64,000 bases of DNA from Bacteriovoracaceae bacterium (GTDB lineage Bacteria; Bdellovibrionota; Bacteriovoracia; Bacteriovoracales; Bacteriovoracaceae), in assembly GCA_020630335.1 (NCBI GenBank), contig JAHDBN010000012.1:1-64000 (forward strand), given 5' to 3'. Shown in pieces: positions 43,549-53,324 of this stretch. A program made the translations under genes and the position numbers. Position 1 is the stretch's first letter; each line of letters starts with the position of its first letter. The notes below the pieces were generated by a model that was not told where the DNA came from, made no database searches, and saw only the letters and a program-made list of their open reading frames with translations.

Positions 43549-44487
43549 TTACTTAACAAGTCCAATATCACGAAGTCTTTGCATTAAGAATTCATGAGAG
43601 TTAATCGGTGGAAACTTCGCCCCGTCACCAACACAAGAAGGTACGCATTCCAAAGTTGTATCAGGGTTAGGGTGAACAAAAAATGGCATAGAGTATCTAG
43701 GTACTGTTAGATCTTCAGGATTAACAACCCTATGAGTAGTCGCAGGAATAACTCCATTAGTAATTCTAGACATCATATCACCAGAATCGACAATTAATTG
43801 TCCTTCCTTAGTATTTACTGGAAGCCATTTACCATCTCTATCTAAAAGCTCAAGCCCTGATGAAGTCGCACCAACTAAGATTGTAATTAAGTTAATATCT
43901 TCGTGTGCAGCAGCTCTTACAGCTCCTCTTGGAATTCCATCTTTGATTCCAGGATAATGAATTGGTCTCAGTATAGAATTGCCATCACTAACCATAGATC
44001 TAAAATAGTCTTTAGGTACATCAAGACCGATGCCAATAGCATCTAATAAGTGATTAGCAGTATCGTCTAAAGAATCATAAAGATTTTGAAGAGCGGTCTC
44101 GAAACCTTCAACTTCTTTAGGCCAAATATTATCAGGATAAAGATTCTTAAATTTGTGGCCTGCTTCAACTTCTCTTCCTACGTGCCAAAACTCTTTAAGA
44201 TCAGGAACATCAGAAGTCTTTGCATGTTCAACACCAAAAGCAGTATAACCTCTTTGACCTCCACCATCTGGACATACATAATTCATCTTTGTATTTTTAT
44301 CGAGTTCAAAAAACTTTTGAGTATACTTATAGGATTCTTTGATGACAGTATCACTAACAGTGTGATCAACAAGAATTATAAAGCCATAATCTTTAAGGCC
44401 AATCATCATTTTATCAACAAAATCTTTTCTCTCTTGATCTGATCCATTTACAAAAGATAAAAGGCTTAGCTCTGGTACTTGACGCAT
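43549..44487 (-). CDS. 2-oxoglutarate/Fe(II) oxygenase, isopenicillin N synthase-like
   Basis: A 312-residue oxygenase. The iron ligands are HxD in AAHEDINLI and the distal His in ATTHRVVNP, and the co-substrate site is RYSMPFFVHP. The start at 44487 (MRQVPELSLL, with GGAG 7 nt upstream) is preferred over an upstream in-frame ATG. Relatives include gibberellin oxidases, ethylene-forming enzymes and isopenicillin N synthase. The bacterial single-gene versions usually have unknown substrates. There is no biosynthetic cluster around it, so a stand-alone oxidation or hydroxylation is likely. Confidence 0.88.
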   Translation of the reverse strand: MRQVPELSLLSFVNGSDQERKDFVDKMMIGLKDYGFIILVDHTVSDTVIKESYKYTQKFFELDKNTKMNYVCPDGGGQRGYTAFGVEHAKTSDVPDLKEFWHVGREVEAGHKFKNLYPDNIWPKEVEGFETALQNLYDSLDDTANHLLDAIGIGLDVPKDYFRSMVSDGNSILRPIHYPGIKDGIPRGAVRAAAHEDINLITILVGATSSGLELLDRDGKWLPVNTKEGQLIVDSGDMMSRITNGVIPATTHRVVNPEDLTVPRYSMPFFVHPNPDTTLECVPSCVGDGAKFPPINSHEFLMQRLRDIGLVK

Positions 44488-44671
44488 TGTGTTCTCCATT
44501 GATGAAAATTCAGGTGCAAGATACAAAATAAATGAAGAAAAAGAAAGGGCCTTAATGAGGTATTTTAAACCTAGATCAACCTTGTCTCACTTTTAAAAAG
44601 TATAGAGTTTTGTACTGAAAAGCAGTCAGGTTTGATTTAGAGTGATTTCTTTTTAGTAAATAGGGAGAGCA

Positions 44672-45007
44672 ATGAATAATGCATTAGAATATGTTAAAAT
44701 GATGGTAGAAAGTGGGCTAGAAAAACCGGCTGCTGAACAAATTGTTAAGGTAATTCATAACGTAATGACTTCAAATTTTGCAACGAAACATGATCTTGAA
44801 AAGATGGAACTGAAGGCGAGTGCTGAGTTTGATAAGTTGAGATCAGAAATGAATGAGAGATTTGTTAAAGTAGAATCTGAGATTCAATCAATTCGATCTG
44901 AAATAAAATCAAGTTTTGAAAACTTAGAATTAAAAATGACTGTAAAGTTAGGTTTGATGTTAGTGACTTCGATTGGAGTGATGACAACTTTAAATAAATT
45001 ACTTTAA
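44672..45007 (+). CDS. Small coiled-coil membrane protein (DUF1640/CCDC90-like)
   Basis: A 111-residue protein. The N-terminal helix (ALEYVKMMVESGLEKPAAEQIVKVI), then a DLEKMELKASAEFDKLRSEM coiled coil and a C-terminal helix (LGLMLVTSIGVMTTLNKLL), match the layout of DUF1640/CCDC90 proteins, including a mitochondrial calcium uniporter regulator. The bacterial role is unknown. GGGAGAG precedes the ATG. Confidence 0.65.
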   Translation: MNNALEYVKMMVESGLEKPAAEQIVKVIHNVMTSNFATKHDLEKMELKASAEFDKLRSEMNERFVKVESEIQSIRSEIKSSFENLELKMTVKLGLMLVTSIGVMTTLNKLL

Positions 45008-45045
45008 GGCCCTAGAAACTCCAAGGCCTTAAAAATAATACTTTA

Positions 45046-45399
45046 TTACTTAAGTGCAGGCTTGATAGTTAATTCAAACCCAGCAGGTACCCCAGGATAA
45101 TTCTTCTCAGAAATAGTCGAAGACTTGTTAAGTTCCACAAACATTTTAGGAGCAGTAATAACTTTTTGATCTTCAATGACTTTTATATCTAAAAGAAGTC
45201 CTTTTTTATTATTCATAGTGTACTCATTAGGAGTGACAACAAAAGCTAACTTCTCAGAACCTGCAGTCGCTGATTTTTTAAGATCAGTAGTGACTGTTCC
45301 TTGATTAGAGCTATTTTGGGTTTTTACGTTAAAAGTGATTTCAGCTGTCTTTGAGAAACCTAAAGCTGAAAGTAGTGCTAAAAATAAGAATTTTTTCAA
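45046..45399 (-). CDS. Small periplasmic protein of unknown function
   Basis: A 117-residue protein with signal peptide MKKFLFLALLSALGFSKT and an immunoglobulin-like strand pattern (AEITFNVKTQNSS, KLAFVVTPNEYTM, KGLLLDIKVIED, FELTIKPALK). It has no cysteines. It converges on the coiled-coil protein gene, with a 9-bp hairpin between them, and is divergent from metG. No family recognised. Confidence 0.6.
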   Translation of the reverse strand: MKKFLFLALLSALGFSKTAEITFNVKTQNSSNQGTVTTDLKKSATAGSEKLAFVVTPNEYTMNNKKGLLLDIKVIEDQKVITAPKMFVELNKSSTISEKNYPGVPAGFELTIKPALK

Positions 45400-45517
45400 T
45401 TTTTACTCCTAAGTTTTGTGTTTGAAGGCCTAATATAATAGAGCTCTACTTTTCTATAAAGTAAATAATCGCTAGAATGATAAATATTACATATAACGCT
45501 AAACGAAAAGATTTGAT

Positions 45518-47209
45518 ATGACGAAATACTTAGTTACAGCTGCCTTACCTTATGGAAATGGGCCTCTTCATTTTGGACACCTTGCTGGGGTTTATATCCC
45601 GGCTGATATTTTCTCTCGACATATGAAAATGATGGGAGAAGAGGTGATTTATATTTCTGGTTCTGATGAGCACGGTGTTGCAATTATGCAGAACGCTCAA
45701 AAAGCAGGACTTCCTTATAAAGAATATGTTGATAAGTGGCATGAGGATCACAAGTCACTTTTTGAAAAATTTGAAATTGACTTTGATTTTTTTGGACAAA
45801 CATCAGCTGATTATCATGCTGAAGAAACCTTAACTTGGTTTGATGAGCTTTATAAGAAAGGTGCGATTGAGAAAAAAGATGGCAAACAACTGCAATGCCA
45901 AGACTGTAAAAACCTTTTACCTGATAGATTTGTTGAAGGTGAGTGTTATGAGTGTGGTTATGAAAAAGCTAGAGGTGATGAGTGCCCAAAGTGTGGTGTA
46001 TGGATAGAGCCTTTAAAACTTTTAAAACCTGTGTGTAAGTTTTGTGAGAGTAGTAATATTCAAGCAATTGATTCTTTTCAATGGTTTCTCATGCTTTCTA
46101 AATATCAAAAAGAGTTTGATGAATGGTTTGGCACAAAGTCACATTGGAAAAAAACGGTGTATCCATATGTGAAATCTTTAGCTAGTGAAGGCCTTGTAGA
46201 TAGAGCTATTACTAGAGATTTAGATTGGGGAATAGATGTTCCCTTAGATGAAGCTGTCGGGAAAAAACTTTATGTTTGGTTTGATGCTCCTATTGGATAT
46301 GTGAGTAATACCAAAAAGCTTTTTGAGGGAACAGATACAGATTATTTAAAAGATTGGTGGCTTAACAAAGATACTAAGTTAGTGAATTTTATAGGAAAAG
46401 ATAATATCATCTTTCATTCAATTATTTTTCCTTTAATGAGTATGGTTAGTAAGCGAGCTAGAATGGTTGATGATTTGCCTGCTAATCAATATTTAAATTT
46501 ATCTGGAGCACAGTTTTCAAAATCATCAGGAAACTCTTTAGATGCTCATAAAGCAGTTGAAGATTTTGGATCAGATGCCTTGCGTTTTTTTCTTGCAAGC
46601 TTAATCCCCGAAGCTCAAGATTCTAATTTTACTTGGAGTGGGTTAGAAGTGAAAATTAACAATGAACTTGCTAATAATATAGGTAACTTTATTAATAGAT
46701 GTTTGAAGTTTTATGTTAAGAATTATCCTGAAGGACTTACTTATAGAGAGCAATTCGATTTTTCGAAGACAGAACTCTCTCAGACAATAGAGGGATTGAG
46801 AGTAGATTACCAAGAATCATTAAAAAATTATCAATTTAAAAAAGGGATAGAATCTTTGATGAAGATGGGATTTACTTCAAATCTTTATTTCTCAGATAGA
46901 GAGCCTTGGGCAAAGATTAAAGAAGATGTCACTCACGCTGAAGAGACTTTGTATACTTCTGTAATTTTAGTTTATCTCTTAGGAGTTCACTTTAGTTCTT
47001 TACTACCAAAGCTTTCTAGAGAGATTAGAAGTCACTTTGATGAATCATTACAAAGTGAAAAATTTTATTTAAAAGTATATAGAGGAGATTTATCTGAGTT
47101 TTTAGATTTTCTTAAAAATAATCCATTGAAGATATTTAAAAAGCCCAAAGGGCTTGTTCCTAAAATTGATCCAGCTATTATTAAAGAACTAGAAGGTTCA
47201 GATGTATAA
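45518..47209 (+). CDS. metG: Methionyl-tRNA synthetase
   Basis: A 563-residue class I aminoacyl-tRNA synthetase. The HIGH motif is HFGH (18-21), the KMSKS region is FSKSSGNS, and the connective domain has two Cys4 zinc knuckles (CQDCKNL...CYECGYE and CPKCGV...CKFC). The C-terminal tRNA-binding extension of E. coli MetRS (677 residues) is absent. The gene overlaps the acetoacetyl-CoA synthetase gene by 8 nt, an unusual pairing. Confidence 0.95.
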   Translation: MTKYLVTAALPYGNGPLHFGHLAGVYIPADIFSRHMKMMGEEVIYISGSDEHGVAIMQNAQKAGLPYKEYVDKWHEDHKSLFEKFEIDFDFFGQTSADYHAEETLTWFDELYKKGAIEKKDGKQLQCQDCKNLLPDRFVEGECYECGYEKARGDECPKCGVWIEPLKLLKPVCKFCESSNIQAIDSFQWFLMLSKYQKEFDEWFGTKSHWKKTVYPYVKSLASEGLVDRAITRDLDWGIDVPLDEAVGKKLYVWFDAPIGYVSNTKKLFEGTDTDYLKDWWLNKDTKLVNFIGKDNIIFHSIIFPLMSMVSKRARMVDDLPANQYLNLSGAQFSKSSGNSLDAHKAVEDFGSDALRFFLASLIPEAQDSNFTWSGLEVKINNELANNIGNFINRCLKFYVKNYPEGLTYREQFDFSKTELSQTIEGLRVDYQESLKNYQFKKGIESLMKMGFTSNLYFSDREPWAKIKEDVTHAEETLYTSVILVYLLGVHFSSLLPKLSREIRSHFDESLQSEKFYLKVYRGDLSEFLDFLKNNPLKIFKKPKGLVPKIDPAIIKELEGSDV

Positions 47210-49121
47210 TCCTAATCAGCAAGACATTGAGCAAAAACAACTTTATCAATTTCAAACGAAAATTTCTGAAAAATATAATGAGAGTTTTAAGTCTTATGAA
47301 GACTTTCATCGATGGAGTTGTGAAAAAAAGACAGATTTTTGGAAAGAAGTGATGCTCGAGAATGAAATACTATTTGAAGGTGAACTTGATCCAGTTTTAG
47401 AAAAAGAGAGTTTTTTAGAATATCCATGGTTTAAGAATGTAAAAATAAACTTTGCTGAAAATTTATTATCGAAAGGGAAAAACTCTAATATAGCACTGAC
47501 TTTATTACATGAGTCAGATCTAGAAAAAAAATATACTTATGAAGAGTTAAAACTAGAAACAGCTAGGCTTCAAGGATATTTAAAAGATCACGGTTTTAAA
47601 AAAGGCGATGTCCTTGCTTGTTATATGCCTAATATTCCAGAGACGGTTATATCTATGCTTGCTTGTACTTCTCTTGGAGGAACTTTTACATCGACTAGTC
47701 CTGACTTTGGTATAGATGGCGTGATTGATCGTTTCGGACAATCAAGGCCTAAGGTTTTAGTAATGTCAGCAGGCTATAAGTATGGTGATAAGTACTTTGA
47801 TATGATTCCTAGAATCAAAGAGATTACTAAGGAAATTGATTCAATAGAAAAAGTGATAGTCGTAAACTTTCTAGGAGAAGAAATTCAAAAACAAGATCAT
47901 TTTGATATGTTTGATGAGTTTAGTTATGAAAATAATTTGGAATTTATAAAGGTGAAATTTTCAGATCCTCTTTATATTATGTATTCTTCTGGAACGACTG
48001 GTAAACCTAAATGCATAGTTCATGGTGTTGGTGGAACTTTATTACAACATATTAAAGAATTAAAATATCATACGGACTTAAGGGCTAGCGAGAAAATTCT
48101 TTATTTTACAACTTGTGGTTGGATGATGTGGAACTGGCTTGTAAGTTCTCTTGCTTTAGGGGCAGAGGTTGTTTTATTTGAAGGATCGCCTGCTTTCCCA
48201 AGCCTCGATGCTTTTATGAAAAAAATAGATTCTCATGGAGTGCATGTTTGGGGAACAAGTCCAAAGTACTTAAGAGCATTAGAAGTTTATGAGTGGAAGA
48301 ATAAATATAAATTTAAAAATTTAAGAAGTTTACTTTCAACTGGAGCTCCTTTATTAGCAGAGCAGTTTGATTATATAGATCAAGTCATTAAAAAAGATCT
48401 TCATATTGCTAGTATTTGTGGTGGGACCGATATTATTTCTTGTTTTATGTTAGGTGTTCCAACCAAGCCTGTAATTCGAGGTGAGATTCAAGGACTAGGC
48501 TTAGGGATGGATGTGGCTTGCTTTGATTCGAATGGAAAGAGTATTGTTGGTAAAGAAGGGGAGTTGGTGTGTCAAAGTTCTTTTGTTTCACAACCTATTC
48601 ATTTTCTAAATGATGAGAGCAAAGAGAAAATCTCCAAGGCCTATTTTAATAAGTTTGAAAATGTTTGGCATCATGGAGATTTTATAACTATTACTAACTC
48701 TGGTGGAGTTCAAGTTTTTGGAAGATCAGATGCGACTTTAAACCCAGGAGGAGTAAGAATAGGAACAGGAGAAATCTATCAACAAACAGAAAAACTTGAT
48801 TTCTTAGAAGATTCTATTTGTGTCGGAAAAAATAAAGAAGGCGATGTGGAAGTTGTATTGTTTGTAAAGCTTAGAGATCGAAGTGAATTAAGTGATGAGA
48901 TGAGAAAAGAAATAAAAAAAATAATAAAACAAGAAACTACTCCTCGACATGTACCTCGAATCATTCATGCCGTAACAGAGATTCCATACACAAGAAGTGG
49001 AAAAAAAATGGAAATCGCTGTGAATAGAATTATTAATGGAAGAGCTCTTGATAACATAGAAGCTGTTTCTAATCCTGAATCTTTAAAAGATTATAAAGAG
49101 TTTTATGAAAAAAATCTTTAA
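47202..49121 (+). CDS. Acetoacetyl-CoA synthetase
   Basis: A 639-residue ANL-superfamily ligase. The AMP-binding P-loop-like motif YSSGTTGKPK, the IVHGVGGTLLQHIKELKYHTDL region, CGWMMWNWL, and the acylated Lys near TRSGKKMEIAVN match the acetoacetate-CoA ligase group more closely than acetyl-CoA synthetase. It would activate acetoacetate (or a short ketoacid) from ketone-body or leucine/lysine degradation. It is overlapped at the 3' end by a small membrane protein gene. Confidence 0.85.
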   Translation: MYNPNQQDIEQKQLYQFQTKISEKYNESFKSYEDFHRWSCEKKTDFWKEVMLENEILFEGELDPVLEKESFLEYPWFKNVKINFAENLLSKGKNSNIALTLLHESDLEKKYTYEELKLETARLQGYLKDHGFKKGDVLACYMPNIPETVISMLACTSLGGTFTSTSPDFGIDGVIDRFGQSRPKVLVMSAGYKYGDKYFDMIPRIKEITKEIDSIEKVIVVNFLGEEIQKQDHFDMFDEFSYENNLEFIKVKFSDPLYIMYSSGTTGKPKCIVHGVGGTLLQHIKELKYHTDLRASEKILYFTTCGWMMWNWLVSSLALGAEVVLFEGSPAFPSLDAFMKKIDSHGVHVWGTSPKYLRALEVYEWKNKYKFKNLRSLLSTGAPLLAEQFDYIDQVIKKDLHIASICGGTDIISCFMLGVPTKPVIRGEIQGLGLGMDVACFDSNGKSIVGKEGELVCQSSFVSQPIHFLNDESKEKISKAYFNKFENVWHHGDFITITNSGGVQVFGRSDATLNPGGVRIGTGEIYQQTEKLDFLEDSICVGKNKEGDVEVVLFVKLRDRSELSDEMRKEIKKIIKQETTPRHVPRIIHAVTEIPYTRSGKKMEIAVNRIINGRALDNIEAVSNPESLKDYKEFYEKNL

Positions 49122-49260
49122 AAACGAAGTATTTCTTTTTTTCTTAGTAATAGGTACCTTATGCTTTCTACTTTGGTACAGAACCCATAAGCATTATAAT
49201 AAAGTCCTAGACGGAACGAAGTATCAGATTCACAAGAAGGATTATCGTGGTCAAAGATAA
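49105..49260 (+). CDS. Small single-pass membrane protein
   Basis: A 51-codon frame overlapping the end of the acetoacetyl-CoA synthetase gene by 17 nt and the start of the MurG-like gene by 14 nt. The peptide has a basic start (MKKIFKNE), one hydrophobic helix (VFLFFLVIGTLCFLLWY) and a basic tail (RTHKHYNKVLDGTKYQIHKK), a small inner-membrane topology. The double overlap is the coupling pattern seen across this region. No homolog known to me. Confidence 0.6.
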   Translation: MKKIFKNEVFLFFLVIGTLCFLLWYRTHKHYNKVLDGTKYQIHKKDYRGQR

Positions 49261-50275
49261 GTCATTTGTATTTACAGGTGGAGGTAGTGGAGGACATAGC
49301 GTTGTTGCGATGACTATTATTGATTACTTCAAAGCCAAGGGAGTTAGTAATATTTCTTATATAGGAAGTCATGAGGGGCTTGAAAAAGACTTAGCGATTA
49401 AAAATGACCTACCTTATTATTCTATTTCAACAGGTAAGTTAAGAAGGTATCTAAGCGTAGAGAATGTTATTGATGTTTTTAAGTTTCTTTGGGGAACATT
49501 TCAATGCTTTTATCTTTTTTTTACGAAATTAAAAAAAACGGACATTGTTTTTGCTACAGGTGGATTTGTTTCAGTGCCAGCAGCAATTTCGGGAAGAATT
49601 TTAGGGAAAAAAGTTTATTTGCACGAGCAAACATCTAGATTGGGGCTGGCCAATAAAATTATTTCTATTTTTGCTAATAAAATATTTATAAGTTTTGAAA
49701 GTACTAAAAAGTTTATTTCTAAGGAATGTATAGTTTCTGGTTACCCTATAAGAAATAGCTTGAAGAATAAAGCCGCAAAAATAGATACTCCTAAGCCTTT
49801 GTTATTTATCACTGGTGGTGGAAACGGATCTAAGTTTATTAATGACTTAGTTGATTCTTGGAAAGAGGGATTATTAGAAAAGTATACAATTTATCACCAA
49901 GTGGGGAAAAAGTACTTTAAGGAATACAAAGAAAAAGAAACTGATAACTATAAAGTCTTTGGCTTTATTAACAATATGGAAGAAGTTTTGAATAGCTCAG
50001 AGCTTATTATTTCAAGAGCAGGTGCTGGAATAGTTTGTGAGATTATGTATTTAGGGAGAAAAGCGCTTTTTATTCCATTAAAAATAGCTCAAAGAAATGA
50101 GCAGTATCATAATGCTGAAGAAGTTGTGAAAAAAGGACATGGGGTAATCCTTACTGAAGATGAATATCATTGCTCAAATCTTCTGGATAAAGTTCATAAA
50201 CTAGAAGCATTAAATAGCGTTATTTTTGAAAGTAAGAAAGATCGAAGTGCGCAGATAATCTTTGAAAATTTGTAA
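49247..50275 (+). CDS. MurG-like glycosyltransferase
   Basis: A 342-residue GT-B glycosyltransferase. The glycine loop FTGGGSGGHSVVAM, ATGGFVSVPAAISG, LHEQTSRLGLANK and the donor-site ISRAGAGIVCEIMYLGRKALFIPL match UDP-GlcNAc:lipid II transferase MurG, which makes lipid II on the inner leaflet of the membrane. It starts with GTG at 49247 and sits outside any cell-division/wall cluster. It is either the organism's displaced MurG or a paralog acting on another polyprenyl acceptor. Confidence 0.8.
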   Translation: MVKDKSFVFTGGGSGGHSVVAMTIIDYFKAKGVSNISYIGSHEGLEKDLAIKNDLPYYSISTGKLRRYLSVENVIDVFKFLWGTFQCFYLFFTKLKKTDIVFATGGFVSVPAAISGRILGKKVYLHEQTSRLGLANKIISIFANKIFISFESTKKFISKECIVSGYPIRNSLKNKAAKIDTPKPLLFITGGGNGSKFINDLVDSWKEGLLEKYTIYHQVGKKYFKEYKEKETDNYKVFGFINNMEEVLNSSELIISRAGAGIVCEIMYLGRKALFIPLKIAQRNEQYHNAEEVVKKGHGVILTEDEYHCSNLLDKVHKLEALNSVIFESKKDRSAQIIFENL

Positions 50276-50444
50276 CTCTAAAATAAATGCCTCAAAAAAA
50301 TGTCAATTTTAAAAATATAACTTTCTAATAATTTATTCCAAGTATTTAAAATTAGGTTCTTTTCTAAGAGAGTGAAATTCTAGGGTAGAGTGTATTGGTG
50401 GTCGTGGATAAACGTTGATAAGGCCATACGTAAAAGGATTTATT

Positions 50445-51491
50445 ATGAAAACACTTGTGTATCTACTCGTACTCACACTTTTCTCGTGTGGCAACAACAG
50501 TCATCTTTTCGACAATGGCATTCAAAAACCGACATTAAAACCAGTAGTAGAAAGAAACAGCAATGCTGACTCTGATGTAACTTTTTATCCTGAAAAAATG
50601 GATTCTGATTGGGAATCAGAACTTGGGTTTAGTGATGATGAAGGAGATCCTATCTTAGATGGCAAAGTTAGGATAACACATAGAAATTGTAATAATAATG
50701 AGGTTCTTTTTGATGGTGTTTTTTATCTAGGTGATAGATTAGACTCTGATCTCCCACAAGAGGTATTAGGGGGAATTCTTGATTTTGAATTAGATTTACA
50801 ACCTTTCTATGAGAATAATTCAGTTGTAGAAGACGGGGCTAGTTTTTTATTTGATAAAAAAGAATGGAGTAAGCACGTAAGTGCAAATTATTCTAGTCTT
50901 AATATTTATTACCATATTCATCAAAACTCTTCAGGGAAACCAATTGATTTGTGTACTGATTATAGAGTGGATAATGGGGAAGGTTACTCAGATCCAACGA
51001 CAACGAAGTTTTTAGTTGCGAGACACTATTCAGCGGATAATGATGCTTTAGTAGATGAGCAAACTAGAGAGATTAATGATGTTCTCTCCCTTGGTGGGCC
51101 TGTCTATATAGATCCAATTTTTGAAACTGACCCCTTTGATCCTCCTAAGACAACTTGTTCTTTTGAACGCTTACAACAATCAGTGAGAAATAGTTTAACT
51201 GAGGCAATTGAAATTAGAAGAAATGGTGTATGGGAAAATATCAGTGCATCAGGAACAACTTATTGGGATACAATTGCTCAAGCTTTAGGTACTCAGCATA
51301 ACTTTAGATTTATTAATCAAAATGATCCTCAACCAGATAGCGAATGGGGATTGAGTTGTGAGAATTATATAGAACTTTTTGATATTTACTCTGCAACAAC
51401 GGATCTTAGTTTAGAGAGAATTCGATTAAGTAATGGAATGGATGATTCGAAATATGTAGAGGTAGAACTAGGAATAGCTGAAGCCTTTTAG
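50445..51491 (+). CDS. Lipoprotein of unknown function
   Basis: A 348-residue protein with lipoprotein signal MKTLVYLLVLTLFSCGN (lipobox FSC). The ATG at 50445 is chosen because AAAGGA lies just before it and the signal sequence starts there. An upstream in-frame start at 50415 would add ten residues before the signal. The mature chain is acidic with few cysteines and has a strand-rich look (DGKVRITHRNC, VLFDGVFYLGD). No family recognised. Confidence 0.7.
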   Translation: MKTLVYLLVLTLFSCGNNSHLFDNGIQKPTLKPVVERNSNADSDVTFYPEKMDSDWESELGFSDDEGDPILDGKVRITHRNCNNNEVLFDGVFYLGDRLDSDLPQEVLGGILDFELDLQPFYENNSVVEDGASFLFDKKEWSKHVSANYSSLNIYYHIHQNSSGKPIDLCTDYRVDNGEGYSDPTTTKFLVARHYSADNDALVDEQTREINDVLSLGGPVYIDPIFETDPFDPPKTTCSFERLQQSVRNSLTEAIEIRRNGVWENISASGTTYWDTIAQALGTQHNFRFINQNDPQPDSEWGLSCENYIELFDIYSATTDLSLERIRLSNGMDDSKYVEVELGIAEAF

Positions 51492-51653
51492 AAGATATTA
51501 AAAGCCAAGCAGCTTTGAAGAGTTTCTTGGCCTTTAAGCTAAGTGAAAAAAAACAGACAACTGAAATGTAAATAATATAAGTCAGAGGGCTCTCGTTTGA
51601 GAATAATTTCAACTCGTTGTATTTTCTTTTATAAAAATGGCAAAAGAAAAAAA

Positions 51654-52421
51654 ATGAAAAGAAAAATCTTAACAACTTTATTATTATTAACAGGCCTTGC
51701 GTTTTCTCAGGAATCTACTTCTAGTCTTTCTTTGAACTCTGGACATGGTAAAAACATTAATTTACTAGGGGTAAAATACTCAGAGCAAGGAGCGATAGAT
51801 CCACAAGGATTACTAGGATCAGGAGTTTTTGAGTCTGAATTTGGTGGAATGAGAGTGAGAAATGGTAATGAAACAGCTAGTCAGTTATATTATGATAACA
51901 AAGTAGGGGTTTCATTTATCGGGATTACATTAAAAGGAGAATTTGAAAAAAACGCTTATGATATAAACAGGGTAAAAGATAATTCAGTGACTGTTGGATT
52001 AGGAAGTTGGGCGATTTTAGATAAAGAGAGCAAACTCAATGATGCTTTTTCAATCGGTTATAAAACTGGAAATGTAAAAATCCAGGCCTTATTCGATGAT
52101 GGTTCTAGTCAAGTAGTTTATGTTAATGAGGAAAGACTTAGAAGCCATGGTGTTTCAATTGATTTGAGAGATAACTATAAAAAATTCTCATATGATTTAT
52201 CTTATGATTTTGTAAGCTTGTATGACTTTCAGGCTTTATCTCATGGGTTTTTAGCAGAACGAGTAAATGTAGGTAAAAAAAGAACTTTAAAGTTAGACTC
52301 TAGATATAGAATAAATTCAAGATTTTATGCAGGAGTAGGAGTAGAACTCTCAAAGTTAGTACATAATAATAAAGCCTTGAATCGAAAAATGATCAATGCT
52401 AGCGTAATCATCAATTTATAA
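51654..52421 (+). CDS. Predicted outer-membrane barrel-like protein
   Basis: A 255-residue exported protein starting MKRKILTTLLLLTGLAFSQE. The ATG at 51654 is preferred because the upstream in-frame region is not signal-like. Strands alternate polar and hydrophobic residues (TSSLSLNSGHGKNINLLGVKY, VGVSFIGITLKGEFEK, RRLKLDSRYRI-like segments) and the end is ...MINASVIINL. A barrel or envelope role is likely. It is followed by a strong palindromic terminator shared with the convergent HAD gene. Confidence 0.65.
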   Translation: MKRKILTTLLLLTGLAFSQESTSSLSLNSGHGKNINLLGVKYSEQGAIDPQGLLGSGVFESEFGGMRVRNGNETASQLYYDNKVGVSFIGITLKGEFEKNAYDINRVKDNSVTVGLGSWAILDKESKLNDAFSIGYKTGNVKIQALFDDGSSQVVYVNEERLRSHGVSIDLRDNYKKFSYDLSYDFVSLYDFQALSHGFLAERVNVGKKRTLKLDSRYRINSRFYAGVGVELSKLVHNNKALNRKMINASVIINL

Positions 52422-52423
52422 TT

Positions 52424-52464
52424 AAGTAAAGTAAGAGAGTTCATTAGACTCTCTTACTTTACTT
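52424..52464. terminator. Bidirectional terminator hairpin
   Basis: A perfect 17-bp inverted repeat (AAGTAAAGTAAGAGAGT and its complement) with a 7-nt loop. It starts 2 nt after the barrel gene's stop and lies before the end of the convergent HAD gene. A short TTTTT follows on the plus strand. It is the longest perfect hairpin seen in the window. Confidence 0.85.
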
Positions 52465-52473
52465 TCACTCTTT

Positions 52474-53277
52474 TTAGATCATCGGTAATTTGCTTCCAAA
52501 AATCTTTTTTATGGTTAGTTGTAATTTTTTTAAATTTTTGTCTGCTAAGCCTTGAAGGCTTGAGCTATTATGAAAGCGACTTACTCGATCATCTTCTTTT
52601 TTATACCTATAAGTTAAAACATCGATATTTGAACTTTGAAATGTTTGGTAAACACTCTCTGTATGTTTACTATGATCGTCTATGAAAATGACTTGTTTTA
52701 AAGAGGATAATCTAGAGTGATCTATTAACTTCTTTAAGAGTTCTCCTTTCCCCAGTCCAGATGTCATAAATATTCCATTCTTGTATTCAATTTCTCTTTT
52801 TTGGTATTTTTTCAGAGGAATATTCTTTCCAATCTTTGTTGCAGAAAAATCAATATGAAAACGATTGAGCTCTCTTTGTGTTGCAAATCTATTCGAAGGT
52901 GATCTTGAAGTTAATGCAATCATGCGAATGTTGTTATTTTGAAGTGTTTTGATCATACGAGGGATATAGTCTTCTGTGAGTTTCATTTCTGAGTGATAAA
53001 AAAGAATTTCTTGCCATTTCAATAAAGCAGGGAAGAGCTGAGGCTTATTCTTAATTTTTTCTCTCTTCCAATTAAACCACTGATCTGACCCCAGAGACTT
53101 TTTCATCGATAAGATAGTATTATCTAAGTCGAAGACTAATAAAATTTCTTTGTTTTTTATCTTCGAAGATAATTTCTTAGTTACCTCGTATACATCTAAA
53201 AAGTTATCAGTTTCTCGCTGGGCATTGATAGAAAAAGCAAAGTTAAAATACAACATAGTTATTAATAATATTTTCAA
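52474..53277 (-). CDS. Secreted HAD-superfamily phosphatase (DUF2608-like)
   Basis: A 267-residue protein with signal peptide MKILLITMLYFNFAFSINAQ. HAD motif I is VFDLDNTILSM, motif II region IALTSRSPSN, and the acidic motif FIDDHSKHTE. The pattern matches the DUF2608 group found in exported proteins of diverse bacteria. It may be a periplasmic phosphatase. It is divergent from the LysR gene, with a 17-nt palindrome between them that could be the regulator's operator. Confidence 0.82.
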   Translation of the reverse strand: MKILLITMLYFNFAFSINAQRETDNFLDVYEVTKKLSSKIKNKEILLVFDLDNTILSMKKSLGSDQWFNWKREKIKNKPQLFPALLKWQEILFYHSEMKLTEDYIPRMIKTLQNNNIRMIALTSRSPSNRFATQRELNRFHIDFSATKIGKNIPLKKYQKREIEYKNGIFMTSGLGKGELLKKLIDHSRLSSLKQVIFIDDHSKHTESVYQTFQSSNIDVLTYRYKKEDDRVSRFHNSSSLQGLADKNLKKLQLTIKKIFGSKLPMI

Positions 53278-53324
53278 AAAGTGTCTCCTTGTTATGTTTT
53301 CAATTCAACACATGGCCATGAGTT

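Noticed and set aside
44086..44442. Plus-strand frame opposite the oxygenase gene
   Set aside because: It lies wholly within the oxygenase coding sequence, which has complete catalytic motifs.
45003..45033. Hairpin TTTAAGGCC/GGCCTTAAA as a confirmed terminator
   Set aside because: The stem is perfect, but the loop is 13 nt and no T run follows on either strand, so it is mentioned only as part of a pattern.
51504..51541. GCCAAG/CTTGGC hairpin after the 50445 lipoprotein gene as a terminator
   Set aside because: Only six paired bases with a 16-nt loop and no T tract.
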